From NCBI GenBank assembly GCA_964450715.1, contig CAYVFC010000247.1, positions 1 through 6,023 on the forward strand: a stretch of DNA of 6,023 bases, in the 5' to 3' direction. A program made the position numbers and the translations under genes. Below are positions 5,780-6,023 of the stretch, piece by piece; positions within the stretch are counted from its first letter, which is position 1; every line of letters begins with the position of its first letter. The DNA comes from CAYVFC01 sp964450715. Lineage in GTDB: Bacteria; Myxococcota_A; Polyangia; Polyangiales; JAFGIB01. The notes beneath the pieces were generated by a model. The model was not told the origin of the DNA. It saw only the letters and a list, made by a program, of their open reading frames with translations, and searched no databases.

Positions 5780-5945
5780 TCATGATTCTACACATCTGAT
5801 CCGTGGGTTCGGCGGATTTTCCGAATAACCGCCCGGCTGCGCGGCCGCCTGGTCAACCTTGTGTTCGCCGTTTTCCATCAACGCGAAAGGCCCCCTATCG
5901 GCCTCCAACGCGATTCCTCGCGACCCCTAAACAGGCCGTGGCACC
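5780..5945. other. Gene-free spacer with no recognised feature
   Basis: I see no coding frame with family resemblance, tRNA fold or strong promoter here. The stretch contains GC-rich self-complementary pieces (for example CGGCTGCGCGGCCGCC near 5833) and a short AGGCC/GGCCT hairpin at 5888-5904, none convincing as a terminator. Together with the repeat array before it and the direct repeats after it, it makes about 500 bp without a gene. Confidence 0.6.
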
Positions 5946-6023
5946 GCGCGAAACGCGCAGAAACTTGTGACTGAGGCGGCTCACGGCGGAGTTCTTGCGC
6001 GAAAGGCGCAGAAACTTGTGACT
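5946..6023. repeat. Pair of 27-nt direct repeats, 51-bp period, at the window edge
   Basis: Bases 5946-5972 and 5997-6023 are 27-nt copies with one mismatch (C or G after GCGCGAAA). Each contains a small stem (GCGC on both sides of a GAAA-containing loop) followed by AGAAACTTGTGACT. The 24-bp spacer (5973-5996) is unrelated to the repeat. The second copy ends at the last base of the window, so the array may continue. I read it as a tandem or REP-type repeat rather than CRISPR, because the spacer is short and only one is visible. Confidence 0.75.

Noticed and set aside
5888..5904. AGGCC/GGCCT hairpin as a minus-strand terminator
   Set aside because: The stem is only 5 bp with three T after it, and no minus-strand gene lies upstream to be terminated.
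5946..6023. Possible start of a CRISPR array
   Set aside because: Only two repeats and one 24-bp spacer are visible, shorter than usual CRISPR spacers, and no cas gene is present. Kept only as a direct repeat.

Overview
The window is GC-rich, gene-dense DNA. It reads like a scaffold from a GC-rich Gram-negative bacterium, most likely of the Deltaproteobacteria/Myxococcota type. This placement is an inference from a Gly/Ser-rich, Cys-rich lipoprotein, a proline-rich single-pass membrane protein with TPR-like repeats, a stand-alone acyl-CoA dehydrogenase, and many dispersed GC-rich palindromic repeats. No marker gene fixes the taxon. A run of exactly 100 N (3045-3144) shows it is a scaffolded draft assembly.

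Layout. (1) 1-140: a relic of a dispersed repeat, then two identical 30-bp perfect palindromes in a 32-bp tandem array that ends 2 bp before a start codon. (2) 141-1376 (+): an AAA_14/DUF4143-type ATPase with an intact Walker A, Walker B and C-terminal PD-(D/E)XK-like motif. (3) 1377-1662: no gene; it holds a 93-bp inverted-repeat element with 23-bp perfect arms, a 73-bp REP-like compound repeat, and the intrinsic terminator of the next (minus-strand) gene. (4) 2481-1663 (-): a Cys-rich lipoprotein with a low-complexity linker and its own promoter and ribosome binding site. (5) 2675-4205 (+): a divergently transcribed proline-rich, tandem-repeat, single-TM, TPR-like protein, interrupted by the N gap. 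The gap falls exactly on a boundary between 117-bp repeats, and removing it restores a single reading frame. (6) 4278-5522 (+): an acyl-CoA dehydrogenase with Asp where most family members carry the catalytic Glu. (7) 5523-6023: no gene; a roughly 50-bp-period array of dispersed palindromic repeats whose first copy supplies the dehydrogenase stop codon, then unassigned DNA, then a pair of 27-nt direct repeats that run into the window edge.

The genes do not form an obvious pathway. The ATPase is probably an accessory gene: its promoter region is made of palindromes and a MITE-like inverted repeat lies downstream. The lipoprotein and TPR-like protein are divergent envelope-associated proteins sharing a 193-bp intergenic region. 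The dehydrogenase lies 72 bp after the TPR-like gene on the same strand and has a good Shine-Dalgarno of its own. I see no convincing new multi-gene system. The most distinctive signals are the palindrome-driven, possibly leaderless ATPase, the collapsed tandem-repeat gene, and the Asp-for-Glu change in the dehydrogenase.
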